Below are positions 5,261-12,063 of a stretch of 12,063 nt of DNA, piece by piece. Source of the DNA: Chloroflexi bacterium RBG_16_68_14 (GTDB lineage Bacteria; Chloroflexota; Dehalococcoidia; DSTF01; RBG-16-68-14); NCBI GenBank assembly GCA_001796995.1, contig MGOB01000087.1, positions 18,744-30,806 of the forward strand, written 5' to 3'. The stretch's first letter is position 1; each line of letters begins with the position of its first letter. The translations under genes were made by a program, and so were the position numbers. The notes below the pieces were generated by a model. It had not been told where the DNA came from and did not search any database. It saw only the letters and a list, made by a program, of their open reading frames with translations.

Positions 5261-6613
5261 ATGCAGACCAAGTTTCTTCTTCCGGAGAACGACATACCGG
5301 AGGCGTGGTACAACATCGTCGCCGATCTGCCGTCGCCGCCGCCGGCGGTGATCCATCCGGCCACCAGGCAGCCCATCGGCCCGGAGGACCTGGCGCCGCT
5401 CTTCCCGATGGCGCTCATCGCGCAGGAGGTCGCCGCGGACCGCTACATCCCCATCCCGGAGGAGGTGCGCGAGGTCTACCGCCTCTACCGTCCGACGCCG
5501 CTGTTTCGGGCGCACCGGCTGGAGCGCACTCTCGATACGCCAGCGCGCATCTACTACAAGTACGAGGGGGTGAGCCCGGCGGGGTCGCACAAGCCCAACA
5601 CCGCCATCGCGCAGGCCTACTACAACAAGGCGGAGGGGGTGAAGCGCCTCGCCACCGAGACGGGGGCCGGCCAGTGGGGGAGCGCGCTCGCCATGGCCTG
5701 CAGCTTCTTCGGCCTGGAGCTCAAGGTCTACATGGTGAAGGTGAGCTACCAGCAGAAGCCCTATCGCCGCTCCATGATGCAGGTCTGGGGCGCCGCGGTG
5801 GTGCCCAGCCCCAGCCCGGACACCCAGGCTGGCCGCTCGATCCTGGCGGAGGACCCGGAGTCGCCCGGCTCCCTGGGCATCGCCATCAGCGAGGCGGTGG
5901 AGGACGCCGCCACCCGGGACGACACCAAGTACTCGCTGGGGAGCGTGCTCAACCACGTACTGCTCCACCAGACCGTTGTCGGCCAGGAGGCGCTGAAACA
6001 GATGGAGCAGGCGGGCGACGAGGCGGACGTGGTCATCGGCTGCGTGGGCGGCGGCTCCAACTACGCCGGGCTCGCCTTCCCCTTCCTCCGCCGCCGACTG
6101 GTGGAGGGCGCCAAGACGCGCTTCATCGCCGTCGAGCCGGAGGCCTGCCCATCCCTCACCCGGGGCGAGTACCGGTACGACTTCGGCGATACGGCGGCGA
6201 CGACGCCGCTCATGAAGATGCACACCCTAGGCCACACCTTCGTGCCGCCGGGCATCCACGCCGGAGGGCTGCGCTACCACGCCATGGCGCCGCTCATCTG
6301 CCATCTCTACGAATCGGGCCTCATCGAGGCGAAGGCCTACCACCAGAACGCCGTCTTCCAGGCCGCGGTGCAGTTCGCCCGGGCGGAGGGGATCATCCCG
6401 GCGCCGGAGAGCGCCCACGCCATCCGCAGCGCCATCGATGAGGCTCTGGCGGCCAAGGAGGCAGGGGAAGCGAGGGTGATCCTCTTCAACCTCTCCGGTC
6501 ACGGCCACTTCGACATGGGCGCCTACGACCAGTACTTCGCTGGCGAGCTGCAGGACTACGCCTACCCGGAGGATGCGGTGCGGAAGGCGATGAAGGCGGT
6601 GCCCGTGCTGTAG
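5261..6613 (+). CDS. trpB: TrpB2-type tryptophan synthase beta chain
   Basis: A PLP enzyme that joins indole and L-serine to make L-tryptophan. The ATG at 5261 is preceded by GGGAGG (5250-5255) at 5 nt. An upstream in-frame ATG at 5225 lies in a palindromic repeat and is less likely. The product has 450 residues, longer than classical TrpB1 (about 400) and usual for TrpB2. [16 protein letters not shown] carries the likely PLP lysine K111 and catalytic E102, and CVGGGSN (261-267) is the phosphate-binding loop. The N-terminal [20 protein letters not shown] is also TrpB2-like. It is the first gene after the tRNA-Trp T-box. No trpA is present here; TrpB2 enzymes often act without tight TrpA association (family knowledge). 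Confidence 0.95.
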   Translation: MQTKFLLPENDIPEAWYNIVADLPSPPPAVIHPATRQPIGPEDLAPLFPMALIAQEVAADRYIPIPEEVREVYRLYRPTPLFRAHRLERTLDTPARIYYKYEGVSPAGSHKPNTAIAQAYYNKAEGVKRLATETGAGQWGSALAMACSFFGLELKVYMVKVSYQQKPYRRSMMQVWGAAVVPSPSPDTQAGRSILAEDPESPGSLGIAISEAVEDAATRDDTKYSLGSVLNHVLLHQTVVGQEALKQMEQAGDEADVVIGCVGGGSNYAGLAFPFLRRRLVEGAKTRFIAVEPEACPSLTRGEYRYDFGDTAATTPLMKMHTLGHTFVPPGIHAGGLRYHAMAPLICHLYESGLIEAKAYHQNAVFQAAVQFARAEGIIPAPESAHAIRSAIDEALAAKEAGEARVILFNLSGHGHFDMGAYDQYFAGELQDYAYPEDAVRKAMKAVPVL

Positions 6614-6691
6614 AACCCAGAACCCAGAACCGAGAACCTTTGAACCTGGTCGAACCGTCGGTGGTTCCAAGGTTCAGAGGTTCAATGGTTC
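6613..6691 (+). repeat. GAACC/GGTTC palindromic repeat element, downstream copy
   Basis: GAACC recurs at 6613, 6620, 6627, 6634, 6642 and 6652. Inverted GGTTC follows at 6663, 6671, 6679 and 6687 (8-nt period). Arms 6634-6647 and 6678-6691 pair at 13 of 14 positions, with an inner GAACC/GGTTC stem. There is no T-run, so it is not a standard terminator. It fills the trpB2-trpS gap. Confidence 0.75.
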
Positions 6692-6726
6692 GGCGTTCCA
6701 AGTAGGCTCGCTGTATGGAGAAGAAG

Positions 6727-7737
6727 ATGTCACAGACCAGGAAGCGCATCCTCACCGGGATCCGGCCCAGCGCGGCGCTCCACCTAGGCCACTACGCAGG
6801 CGCGCTGGAGACCTGGGTACGGCTCCAGGACGACTACGAGTGCTTCTTCCTCATCGCCGACTACCAGGTGTCGGACTACGCCGATCAGATGGACGTCGTG
6901 CGCGAGGCCGTCTTTGAGGTTGCCCTCGACTGGCTGGCCGTTGGCCTCGACCCGGAGCGCAGCCACTTCGTCATCGAGAGCCTGGTCCCGGAGCACGCGG
7001 AGCTGACCGTCTGGCTGAGCTGGTTCGTCGGCCTAGGCCGCCTGCAGCGCAACCCGACGCTGAAGGCCGAGATGGCGGAGCTCGAGGCGCGCGCGAAGGA
7101 ATCGGTGCCGGTCGCGTTCTTTACGTATCCGATCATGCAGGTGGCGAACATCCTCATGCCCAAAGCGCACTTGGTGCCGACTGGCGAGGACCAGTCGCCC
7201 CACGTCGAAATGACCCGCGAGGTGGCGCGGCGCTTCAACCGCATGTTCGGCGAGGTGTTCGTCGAGCCGGAGGGGCTGATCGGCCGCGTGCCGCGCCTCG
7301 TTGGCCTGGACGGCAAGGCGAAGATGGGCAAGTCGCTCAACAACGCGATCTTCCTCAAGGAGGACGCGGAGACAGTGACGCAGAAGGTGATGAGCATGTT
7401 CACCGACCCGACGCGCATCCGCGCCACCGACCCCGGCCACGTGGAGGGCAACCCCGTCTTCATGTACCACGACGCCTTCAACCCGGACACGGCGGAGGTG
7501 CAGGACCTGAAGGATCGATATCGCGCCGGGAAAGTGGGGGATGTGGAGGTAAAGCAGCGGCTGGTTCGGGCGCTGAATGAGCTGCTGGAGCCCATCCGCG
7601 AACGTCGCGCCTACTACCAGGCGCACCCCGCGCTGGTGCGGGAGGCGCTGGCCGCCGGTACCGGCTACGCCAAGAAGGTGGCCGAGCAGACCATGGCCGA
7701 AGTGCGGGCGGCGCTCAAGCTCAATTACTTGGAGTGA
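6727..7737 (+). CDS. trpS: Tryptophanyl-tRNA synthetase
   Basis: Class I aminoacyl-tRNA synthetase charging tRNA-Trp in the cytoplasm. The ATG at 6727 has GGAG (6717-6720) 6 nt upstream; an in-frame ATG at 6715 is possible and would add MEKK. The product has 336 residues, normal for bacterial TrpS. The HIGH signature appears as HLGH (19-22) within TGIRPSAALHLGHYAGALE, and KMSKS as KMGKS (199-203). GEDQSPHVEMTREVARRFN is also typical. No Cys cluster for an iron-sulfur site is seen. Placement in a trp operon under a Trp T-box links charging capacity with synthesis. Only 2 nt separate its stop from trpE. Confidence 0.96.
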   Translation: MSQTRKRILTGIRPSAALHLGHYAGALETWVRLQDDYECFFLIADYQVSDYADQMDVVREAVFEVALDWLAVGLDPERSHFVIESLVPEHAELTVWLSWFVGLGRLQRNPTLKAEMAELEARAKESVPVAFFTYPIMQVANILMPKAHLVPTGEDQSPHVEMTREVARRFNRMFGEVFVEPEGLIGRVPRLVGLDGKAKMGKSLNNAIFLKEDAETVTQKVMSMFTDPTRIRATDPGHVEGNPVFMYHDAFNPDTAEVQDLKDRYRAGKVGDVEVKQRLVRALNELLEPIRERRAYYQAHPALVREALAAGTGYAKKVAEQTMAEVRAALKLNYLE

Positions 7738-7739
7738 TC

Positions 7740-9245
7740 ATGGCCGTCTACCGACCGACCCTTGAGGAGGCCAAGGCCCTCGCCGCCCAGGGCAACCTGG
7801 CGCCCATCTACCGGGAGGTGCCGGCGGACCTGGAGACTCCCGTCTCCGCCTTCCTCAAGGTGGCGCGCGGTCGGCACTCCTTCCTCCTGGAGAGCGTGGA
7901 GGGAGGCGAGCGGCTGGCCCGCTACAGCTTCATCGGGACGGAGCCCTACCGGGTGCTCCGCAACGGGCCCCGCGTCGCCCGCAACGAGGAGCCGGGCGAC
8001 CCGCTGACGCAGATCGAGCAGGAGCTCTCGCGCTTCTGCGTGACGCCCGTCGAGGGGCTGCCCCGCTTCCACGGGGGCGCCGTCGGCTACCTGGGGTACG
8101 AGGTCGTCCGCCACTTCGAGCCCCGCGTACCGGCGCCCGAGGCCGACCCCCTCGGCCTGCCCGACGCGATCTTCCTGTTCACCGACACGCTGCTGGTCTT
8201 CGACCACCTCCAGCACGTCATCAAGGTCGTCTCCCACCTGCGCCTGGACGGCGACATTGAGGCCGCCTACCGGCAGGCCGTCTGGCGCATCGAGGAGTTG
8301 GTGGGACGGCTCTCCCAGCCGCTGGCTGCGCTGCCCTACCGCCGCGCCGAGTCGGCTTCTGGCGCCGCTGCCTCCGAAGAGCCCCAGGTGTGCTCCAACA
8401 TGAGCCGCGAGGAGTACCAGGCGAAGGTGGAGCGCATCAAGGAGTACATCGTCGCCGGCGACTGCATCCAGGTCGTCTTCTCCCAGCGCTTCTCGCGGCC
8501 CACCCGGGCGCATCCGTTCGACATCTACCGGGCGCTGCGCACCGTCAATCCGTCGCCCTACATGTTCTACCTGGAGCTGGGCGACTTCCACCTGGTGGGC
8601 GCCTCGCCGGAGATGCTGGTGCGGGTGGAGGAGGGCGCCATCGACTACCACCCCATCGCCGGCACGCGGCCCCGCGGCCGCGACGCCGCCGGGGACGCCG
8701 CGCTGGAGGAGGAGCTGCGGCGCGATGAGAAGGAGCGGGCGGAGCACATCATGCTGGTCGACCTGGGGCGCAACGACGTGGGCCGGGTGAGCGAGCCAGG
8801 CACGGTGCAGGTCACCCAGCTCATGGACGTGGAGCGCTACTCCCACGTGATGCACCTGGTCTCCCACGTCACCGGCCGCCTCCGCGCCGACATGACCTCG
8901 TATGACGCGCTGCGCGCCTGCTTCCCGGCGGGCACCGTCTCCGGCGCCCCCAAGATCCGGGCGATGGAGATCATCGCCGAGCTGGAGCGGGCCCGGCGCG
9001 GGCCCTACGCCGGCGCCGTCGGCTACTTCGACCTATCGGGCAACCTGGACACCTGCATCACCCTGCGCACCACCGTCGTGAAGGACGATGTCGCGTACGT
9101 GCAGGCGGGCGGTGGCATCGTCTACGACAGCGAGCCGGAGCGGGAGTACCAGGAGACGGTGAACAAGGCGCAGGCGCTGCTGCGCGCCATCGAGCGGGCG
9201 GAGGAGGCGACGGAGGCGGCGCCGCAGGGCAGCCTGGGGTACTAG
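7740..9245 (+). CDS. trpE: Anthranilate synthase component I
   Basis: TrpE converts chorismate to anthranilate, using ammonia supplied by TrpG; first committed step of tryptophan synthesis. The ATG at 7740 has GGAG (7731-7734) 5 nt upstream, overlapping the end of trpS. The product has 501 residues, usual for the family. LLES (49-52), the motif linked to feedback binding of Trp, is present, so the enzyme is probably feedback-inhibited. IAGTRPRGRD (from about 306), LGRNDVGRVS (342-351), PAGTVSGAPKIRAME (396-410) and AGGGIVYDS (456-464) are the chorismate-binding motifs. TrpG is encoded two genes downstream rather than next to it. Confidence 0.97.
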   Translation: MAVYRPTLEEAKALAAQGNLAPIYREVPADLETPVSAFLKVARGRHSFLLESVEGGERLARYSFIGTEPYRVLRNGPRVARNEEPGDPLTQIEQELSRFCVTPVEGLPRFHGGAVGYLGYEVVRHFEPRVPAPEADPLGLPDAIFLFTDTLLVFDHLQHVIKVVSHLRLDGDIEAAYRQAVWRIEELVGRLSQPLAALPYRRAESASGAAASEEPQVCSNMSREEYQAKVERIKEYIVAGDCIQVVFSQRFSRPTRAHPFDIYRALRTVNPSPYMFYLELGDFHLVGASPEMLVRVEEGAIDYHPIAGTRPRGRDAAGDAALEEELRRDEKERAEHIMLVDLGRNDVGRVSEPGTVQVTQLMDVERYSHVMHLVSHVTGRLRADMTSYDALRACFPAGTVSGAPKIRAMEIIAELERARRGPYAGAVGYFDLSGNLDTCITLRTTVVKDDVAYVQAGGGIVYDSEPEREYQETVNKAQALLRAIERAEEATEAAPQGSLGY

Positions 9246-9247
9246 CC

Positions 9248-10435
9248 ATGCCGGAGATCCTGTCGCTGGCGCTATTCGAGCGCGCCGACCGCCTGCTGGT
9301 CGCCCAGCGTAAGGGTGACCGCCCGCCCTTCGCCGGGCAGTGGCTGTTGCCCGCTGCCGTTGTCGGCAGCGAGGAGTCGGCGGAGGAGGCGCTGGAGCGC
9401 CACGCCCACCGCGAGCTGGGCGTGGAGGTGGAGGAGCCGGAGTTCGCCGAGACGCTCTACCTGGAGGACAGCGCGACCGGCCAGCGCTACGTCGCCAACG
9501 TCTTCCGGGTGACGCGCCACCAGGGCCAGCTACGCTTCCGCGCCGCCGGCGAGTATGAGGACGCCCGCTGGCTGACCGGCGACGAGCTGGCCGAGGTGCC
9601 GATGCCTCCGCCCCTGCGCGAGTGGCTGCGCGGCGGCCGAAAGCCCCGCGCGAAGACCGGGCCAGTGCCCATTGCGGCCGGGACCGCAGCGCCCGACAAC
9701 CGCGCGGCGTGGAACACCATCTCGCGCGTCTACCAGGAGGAGAAGCAGATCTCGACCGACGTGCTGACCTACGGCGCCCGCTGCCCCGGCGAAGACGAGC
9801 TGGGCCTGGTGGGCGACGTCTCCGGCCTGCGGGTTATCGTGCTCGGTTGCGGCGGCGGGCAGGACTGCATCGTGCTGGCGAAGCAGGGCGCGCAGGTGAC
9901 CGGCATCGACCTCTCCGACAAGCAGATCGAGTACGGGCGGCGGCTCGCCGAGCGCGAAGGCGTGCTCGTGACGCTGCTCCAGGGCAACGTCGAGGAGCTG
10001 AAGGGCATCGATGACGAGAGCTACGATCTCGCGCTCTCGCTGCACGCGCTCAACTACGTCGAACACGTCGACCGCGCTATCGCGGAGGCCTATCGTGTCC
10101 TGCGGCCGGGCGCGCCGTTCGTGATAAGTCTGGCCCACCCGTTCGACGCCTGCCTCCAGGGCGACCCGCCCTACGGCGTCACGAAGGGCTACTGGGAGCG
10201 CGAGCGGGACTGGCAGTGGGAGTTCCCAAAGGACGGCGTCTCCGCGCGCCTGCGCTCGTGGTACCGCCCGGTGAGCGAGTGGTTCTCGCTGCTCATGGAC
10301 GCCGGCTTCCGCGTCGAGCGCCTGCTGGAGCCCGCGCCCACCGAGGAGGCGTGGAGCCCCTGGGACGGCGGCTACAGCCTGGACAAGATGCGGCTGGTGC
10401 CGGCAAACCTGATCATCAAGGCGGTCAAGCCATGA
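9248..10435 (+). CDS. Fusion: degenerate Nudix domain + class I SAM methyltransferase
   Basis: A 395-residue two-domain protein. Residues 1-135 fold like a Nudix hydrolase (LLVAQRKGDRPPFAGQWLLP, then the Nudix box region 37-59). Aligned without gaps to G-x5-E-x7-REUxEExGU, E43, R51, E56 and G58 are kept. The first Glu is His (H52), another is Arg (R55), and the first Gly is Ala. Two of three metal-binding Glu are thus lost and hydrolase activity is doubtful. Residues about 150-395 are a Rossmann methyltransferase: VIVLGCGGGQD (196-206) is motif I, with VTGIDLS and VLRPGAPFVIS after it. Start is 2 nt after trpE, hence co-expressed. Substrate unknown; a link to tryptophan metabolism is only positional. 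Confidence 0.85.
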   Translation: MPEILSLALFERADRLLVAQRKGDRPPFAGQWLLPAAVVGSEESAEEALERHAHRELGVEVEEPEFAETLYLEDSATGQRYVANVFRVTRHQGQLRFRAAGEYEDARWLTGDELAEVPMPPPLREWLRGGRKPRAKTGPVPIAAGTAAPDNRAAWNTISRVYQEEKQISTDVLTYGARCPGEDELGLVGDVSGLRVIVLGCGGGQDCIVLAKQGAQVTGIDLSDKQIEYGRRLAEREGVLVTLLQGNVEELKGIDDESYDLALSLHALNYVEHVDRAIAEAYRVLRPGAPFVISLAHPFDACLQGDPPYGVTKGYWERERDWQWEFPKDGVSARLRSWYRPVSEWFSLLMDAGFRVERLLEPAPTEEAWSPWDGGYSLDKMRLVPANLIIKAVKP

Positions 10436-10548
10436 TCCTGCGGTGCGCCGTGCTGGTGGATTCTCTACCGCAGCTTGAAAGCTGCGGCATCGGATCATCC
10501 TATGCCGCACCATTCATGGTGCGGTGGAGGTATCGGCCATGATCCTGC
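10429..10548 (+). repeat. Nested palindrome flanked by 13-bp direct repeats before trpG
   Basis: GCCATGATCCTGC occurs at 10429-10441 and 10536-10548, 107 bp apart. The first copy spans the stop of the fusion gene (ATGA) and the second the start of trpG. Inside are hairpin CCGCAGCT/AGCTGCGG (10468-10487) and hairpin CCGCACCA/TGGTGCGG (10505-10524). The two 24-nt hairpin blocks (10467-10490 and 10502-10525) are also inverted repeats of each other at 20 of 24 positions. Two small hairpins or one long one could therefore form. The trpG Shine-Dalgarno GGAGG starts at 10526, one base after the structure. A 36-codon frame (10432-10542) is open across it and ends overlapping trpG; I do not call it a gene. 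Confidence 0.7.
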
Positions 10549-11111
10549 TCATCGACAACTACGATAGCTTCACCTACAACCTCTACCAGTACCTCTGCGA
10601 GCTGGGCGCCGAGGTGCACACCGTCCGCAACGACCAGATCTCGGTGGAGGAGATCGAGGCGCTGGCCCCGACGTGTCGGGGGATCGTCCTCTCGCCGGGG
10701 CCGTGCACGCCCAAGGAGGCGGGGATCAGCGTCGAGCTGGTCCAGCGGCTCGCCGGGAGGCTGCCCATCCTGGGCGTCTGCCTGGGCCACCAGTGCATCG
10801 GCGAGGCCTTCGGCGCCGTGGTGGCCTACGCAGGCGAGATCCGGCACGGCAAGAGCAGCCTCATCGAGCACGACGGCAAGGGCGTCTTCCGCGGCCTGCC
10901 CAACCCCTTCGAGGCGATCCGCTACCACTCGCTGGCGATCCAGCCGGAGAGCGTGCCGGAGGAGCTGGAGGTGAGCGCCCGCAGCGACAGCGGAGTGATC
11001 ATGGGCGTCCGCCACCGCCAGCACAAGATCGAGGGCGTGCAGTTCCACCCGGAGAGCATCATGACGGCAGTAGGGAAGGATATACTGAGGAACTTCCTGG
11101 AGATGACCTAG
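10539..11111 (+). CDS. trpG: Anthranilate synthase component II (glutamine amidotransferase)
   Basis: TrpG hydrolyses glutamine and passes ammonia to TrpE. The ATG at 10539 has GGAGG (10526-10530) 8 nt upstream; an in-frame GTG at 10524 is within the hairpin and less likely. The product has 190 residues, normal for an unfused TrpG. MILLIDNYDSFTYNL opens the protein. GVCLGHQCIGEAFG carries the nucleophile C81, and GVQFHPESIMT supplies H170 and E172 of the triad. PabA is a close alternative, but the trp context favours TrpG, which may serve both pathways. Confidence 0.95.
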   Translation: MILLIDNYDSFTYNLYQYLCELGAEVHTVRNDQISVEEIEALAPTCRGIVLSPGPCTPKEAGISVELVQRLAGRLPILGVCLGHQCIGEAFGAVVAYAGEIRHGKSSLIEHDGKGVFRGLPNPFEAIRYHSLAIQPESVPEELEVSARSDSGVIMGVRHRQHKIEGVQFHPESIMTAVGKDILRNFLEMT

Positions 11112-11374
11112 TGCTCAGAGCAGTGGACATGGAGCGACGGCTGACCATACGCCTAGACGACGACACGCGGGAGGACCTGCGGGAGCTGGCCATGCGAAAG
11201 AAAACGACAATGGCTGCTCTGCTTCGGTATGCCTTGGACAAGACCTTCGAGGACGAGCTGGACCTCATCGCCGGTGAGCGAGCGCTGGAGGGGGCGGCCC
11301 TCGATCCCAGCAGCACGATGTCGCTGGAAGAGTACAAGGCATTGCGGCGCCTCGGGATTGAGAACAGCCCATGA
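11111..11374 (+). CDS. Ribbon-helix-helix, RelB-type antitoxin-like protein
   Basis: A small protein of 87 residues from the GTG at 11111, or 81 from the ATG at 11129. The GTG has GGAGA (11099-11103) 7 nt upstream and overlaps the trpG stop (TAGTG), so I prefer it; the ATG lacks a ribosome site. [20 protein letters not shown] followed by [17 protein letters not shown] is a ribbon-helix-helix DNA-binding fold. The tail ending in [13 protein letters not shown] resembles the C-terminal arm of RelB/DUF6290-like antitoxins. No RelE/ParE toxin follows: trpD starts inside the stop codon (ATGA). It may be an orphan antitoxin or an operon-specific regulator. Its function is not shown by the sequence. 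Confidence 0.75.
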   Translation: MLRAVDMERRLTIRLDDDTREDLRELAMRKKTTMAALLRYALDKTFEDELDLIAGERALEGAALDPSSTMSLEEYKALRRLGIENSP

Positions 11375-12063
11375 TCCGTGACGCTATCGCCGCGCTGGTG
11401 GACCGCCGCGACCTCACCGAGCAGGAGGCCGCCGCCTGCATGGAGGAGATCATGTCGGCCGAGGCCACTCCCGCTCAATTCGGCGCCTTCGTCGTCGCCC
11501 TGCGCATGAAGGGGGAGACCGTGGACGAGATCGCCGGCATGGCGCGGGTGATGCGCGAGAAGGCGCTCCGCGTCGAGGTCGACGGGCCGCTGCTGGACAC
11601 CTGCGGCACCGGCGGCGACGCCAAGGGCACCTTCAACGTGAGCACCGCCGCCGCCTTCGTCGCCGCCGGCGCCGGCGCCCGCGTCGCCAAGCACGGCAAC
11701 CGGGCGATGACCAGCGCCTGCGGCTCGGCCGACGTGCTGGAGGCGCTGGGGGCCAGGATCGAGCTCTCGCCGGAGGGCGTCGCCGCCTGCATCGAGCGCG
11801 CCGGCTTCGGCTTCATGTTTGCGCCCGCCTTCCACCCGGCGATGAAGTTCGCCGCCGGCCCTCGGCGGGAGATCGGCGTGCGCACCGTCTTCAACATCCT
11901 GGGCCCCCTCACCAACCCGGCGGGAGCGCAGTCCCAGGTGCTGGGCGTGGCGGAGGCGTCGCTGGCGGAGAAGCTGGCGCACGTGCTATTGCGTCTCGGC
12001 GTGAAGCACGCCCTCGTCGTCCACGGCGAGGACGGCCTGGACGAGATCAGCCTCGTTGCCGAC
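11371..12063 (+). CDS. trpD: Anthranilate phosphoribosyltransferase (3' end outside window)
   Basis: TrpD transfers phosphoribose from PRPP to anthranilate, the second step of the pathway. The ATG at 11371 overlaps the preceding stop (ATGA), implying coupled translation. The window holds 231 of about 340 residues. The N-terminal helical domain (1-70) is followed by [20 protein letters not shown] with the PRPP loop GTGGD (79-83) and NVST (89-92). KHGNRA (107-112) and [15 protein letters not shown] follow. All expected active-site motifs in this part are present and the frame is open to the edge. Confidence 0.96.
   Translation, partial: MIRDAIAALVDRRDLTEQEAAACMEEIMSAEATPAQFGAFVVALRMKGETVDEIAGMARVMREKALRVEVDGPLLDTCGTGGDAKGTFNVSTAAAFVAAGAGARVAKHGNRAMTSACGSADVLEALGARIELSPEGVAACIERAGFGFMFAPAFHPAMKFAAGPRREIGVRTVFNILGPLTNPAGAQSQVLGVAEASLAEKLAHVLLRLGVKHALVVHGEDGLDEISLVAD

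Noticed and set aside
5150..6223. Minus-strand frame of 357 codons opposite trpB2
   Set aside because: Shadow of trpB2; it also crosses the T-box terminator, which a real gene is unlikely to do.
7725..10513. Long minus-strand open frames (about 380 and 327 codons) opposite trpE and the Nudix-methyltransferase gene
   Set aside because: Their translations are low-complexity and lack domain motifs, while the plus-strand frames have clear motifs and ribosome sites.
10432..10542. A 36-codon small gene with ATGA overlaps at both ends
   Set aside because: The overlaps follow from the 13-bp direct repeat, the frame contains two perfect hairpins, and no protein family is suggested.

Overview
The window reads as bacterial chromosome of high GC content. 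A plausible source is a Chloroflexota-type or other Gram-positive-like lineage. The reasons are a tRNA-Trp T-box leader in front of a tryptophan operon, a TrpB2-type tryptophan synthase beta chain, and strong GGAGG-type ribosome sites. The taxon is an inference; no rRNA or other marker is present.

Left third (1-4671, minus strand). A nearly complete comM/yifB gene (AAA+ Mg-chelatase-like helicase linked to transformation and recombination) runs off the left edge. Upstream of it the first 243 bp of comM occur twice more, at 2335-2577 and 4329-4571. Both extra copies are cut at exactly the same codon (81) and both carry a comM-type promoter. Between the three copies lie three minus-strand cargo genes: a DinB-like protein, a multi-spanning membrane protein and a single-anchor membrane protein. 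Whole or broken copies of a small plus-strand module (called R here) separate them. The simplest reading is serial insertion at codon 81 of comM. Each insert brought its own comM 5' end and promoter, so the gene was rebuilt, while the old 5' end was pushed away and now reads into the cargo. No recombinase is present in the window. I regard this as the main candidate for an undescribed system.

Middle (4572-5260). An intrinsic terminator of unknown parent transcript is followed by a promoter and a T-box riboswitch. The T-box has a UGG (Trp) specifier, a T-box motif with UGGC, and a terminator hairpin.

Right half (5261-12063, plus strand). This is one closely packed operon: trpB2, trpS, trpE, a Nudix-methyltransferase fusion gene, trpG, a ribbon-helix-helix antitoxin-like gene, and trpD (cut by the window edge). 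Gene junctions are 2 nt or overlapping except on either side of trpB2 and before trpG, where palindromic repeat elements sit. Uncharged tRNA-Trp would turn on synthesis of anthranilate (TrpE/TrpG), its phosphoribosylation (TrpD), indole-to-Trp conversion (TrpB2) and Trp charging (TrpS). No trpA, trpC or trpF is seen here. The Nudix-methyltransferase and the antitoxin-like protein are unexpected members of such an operon.
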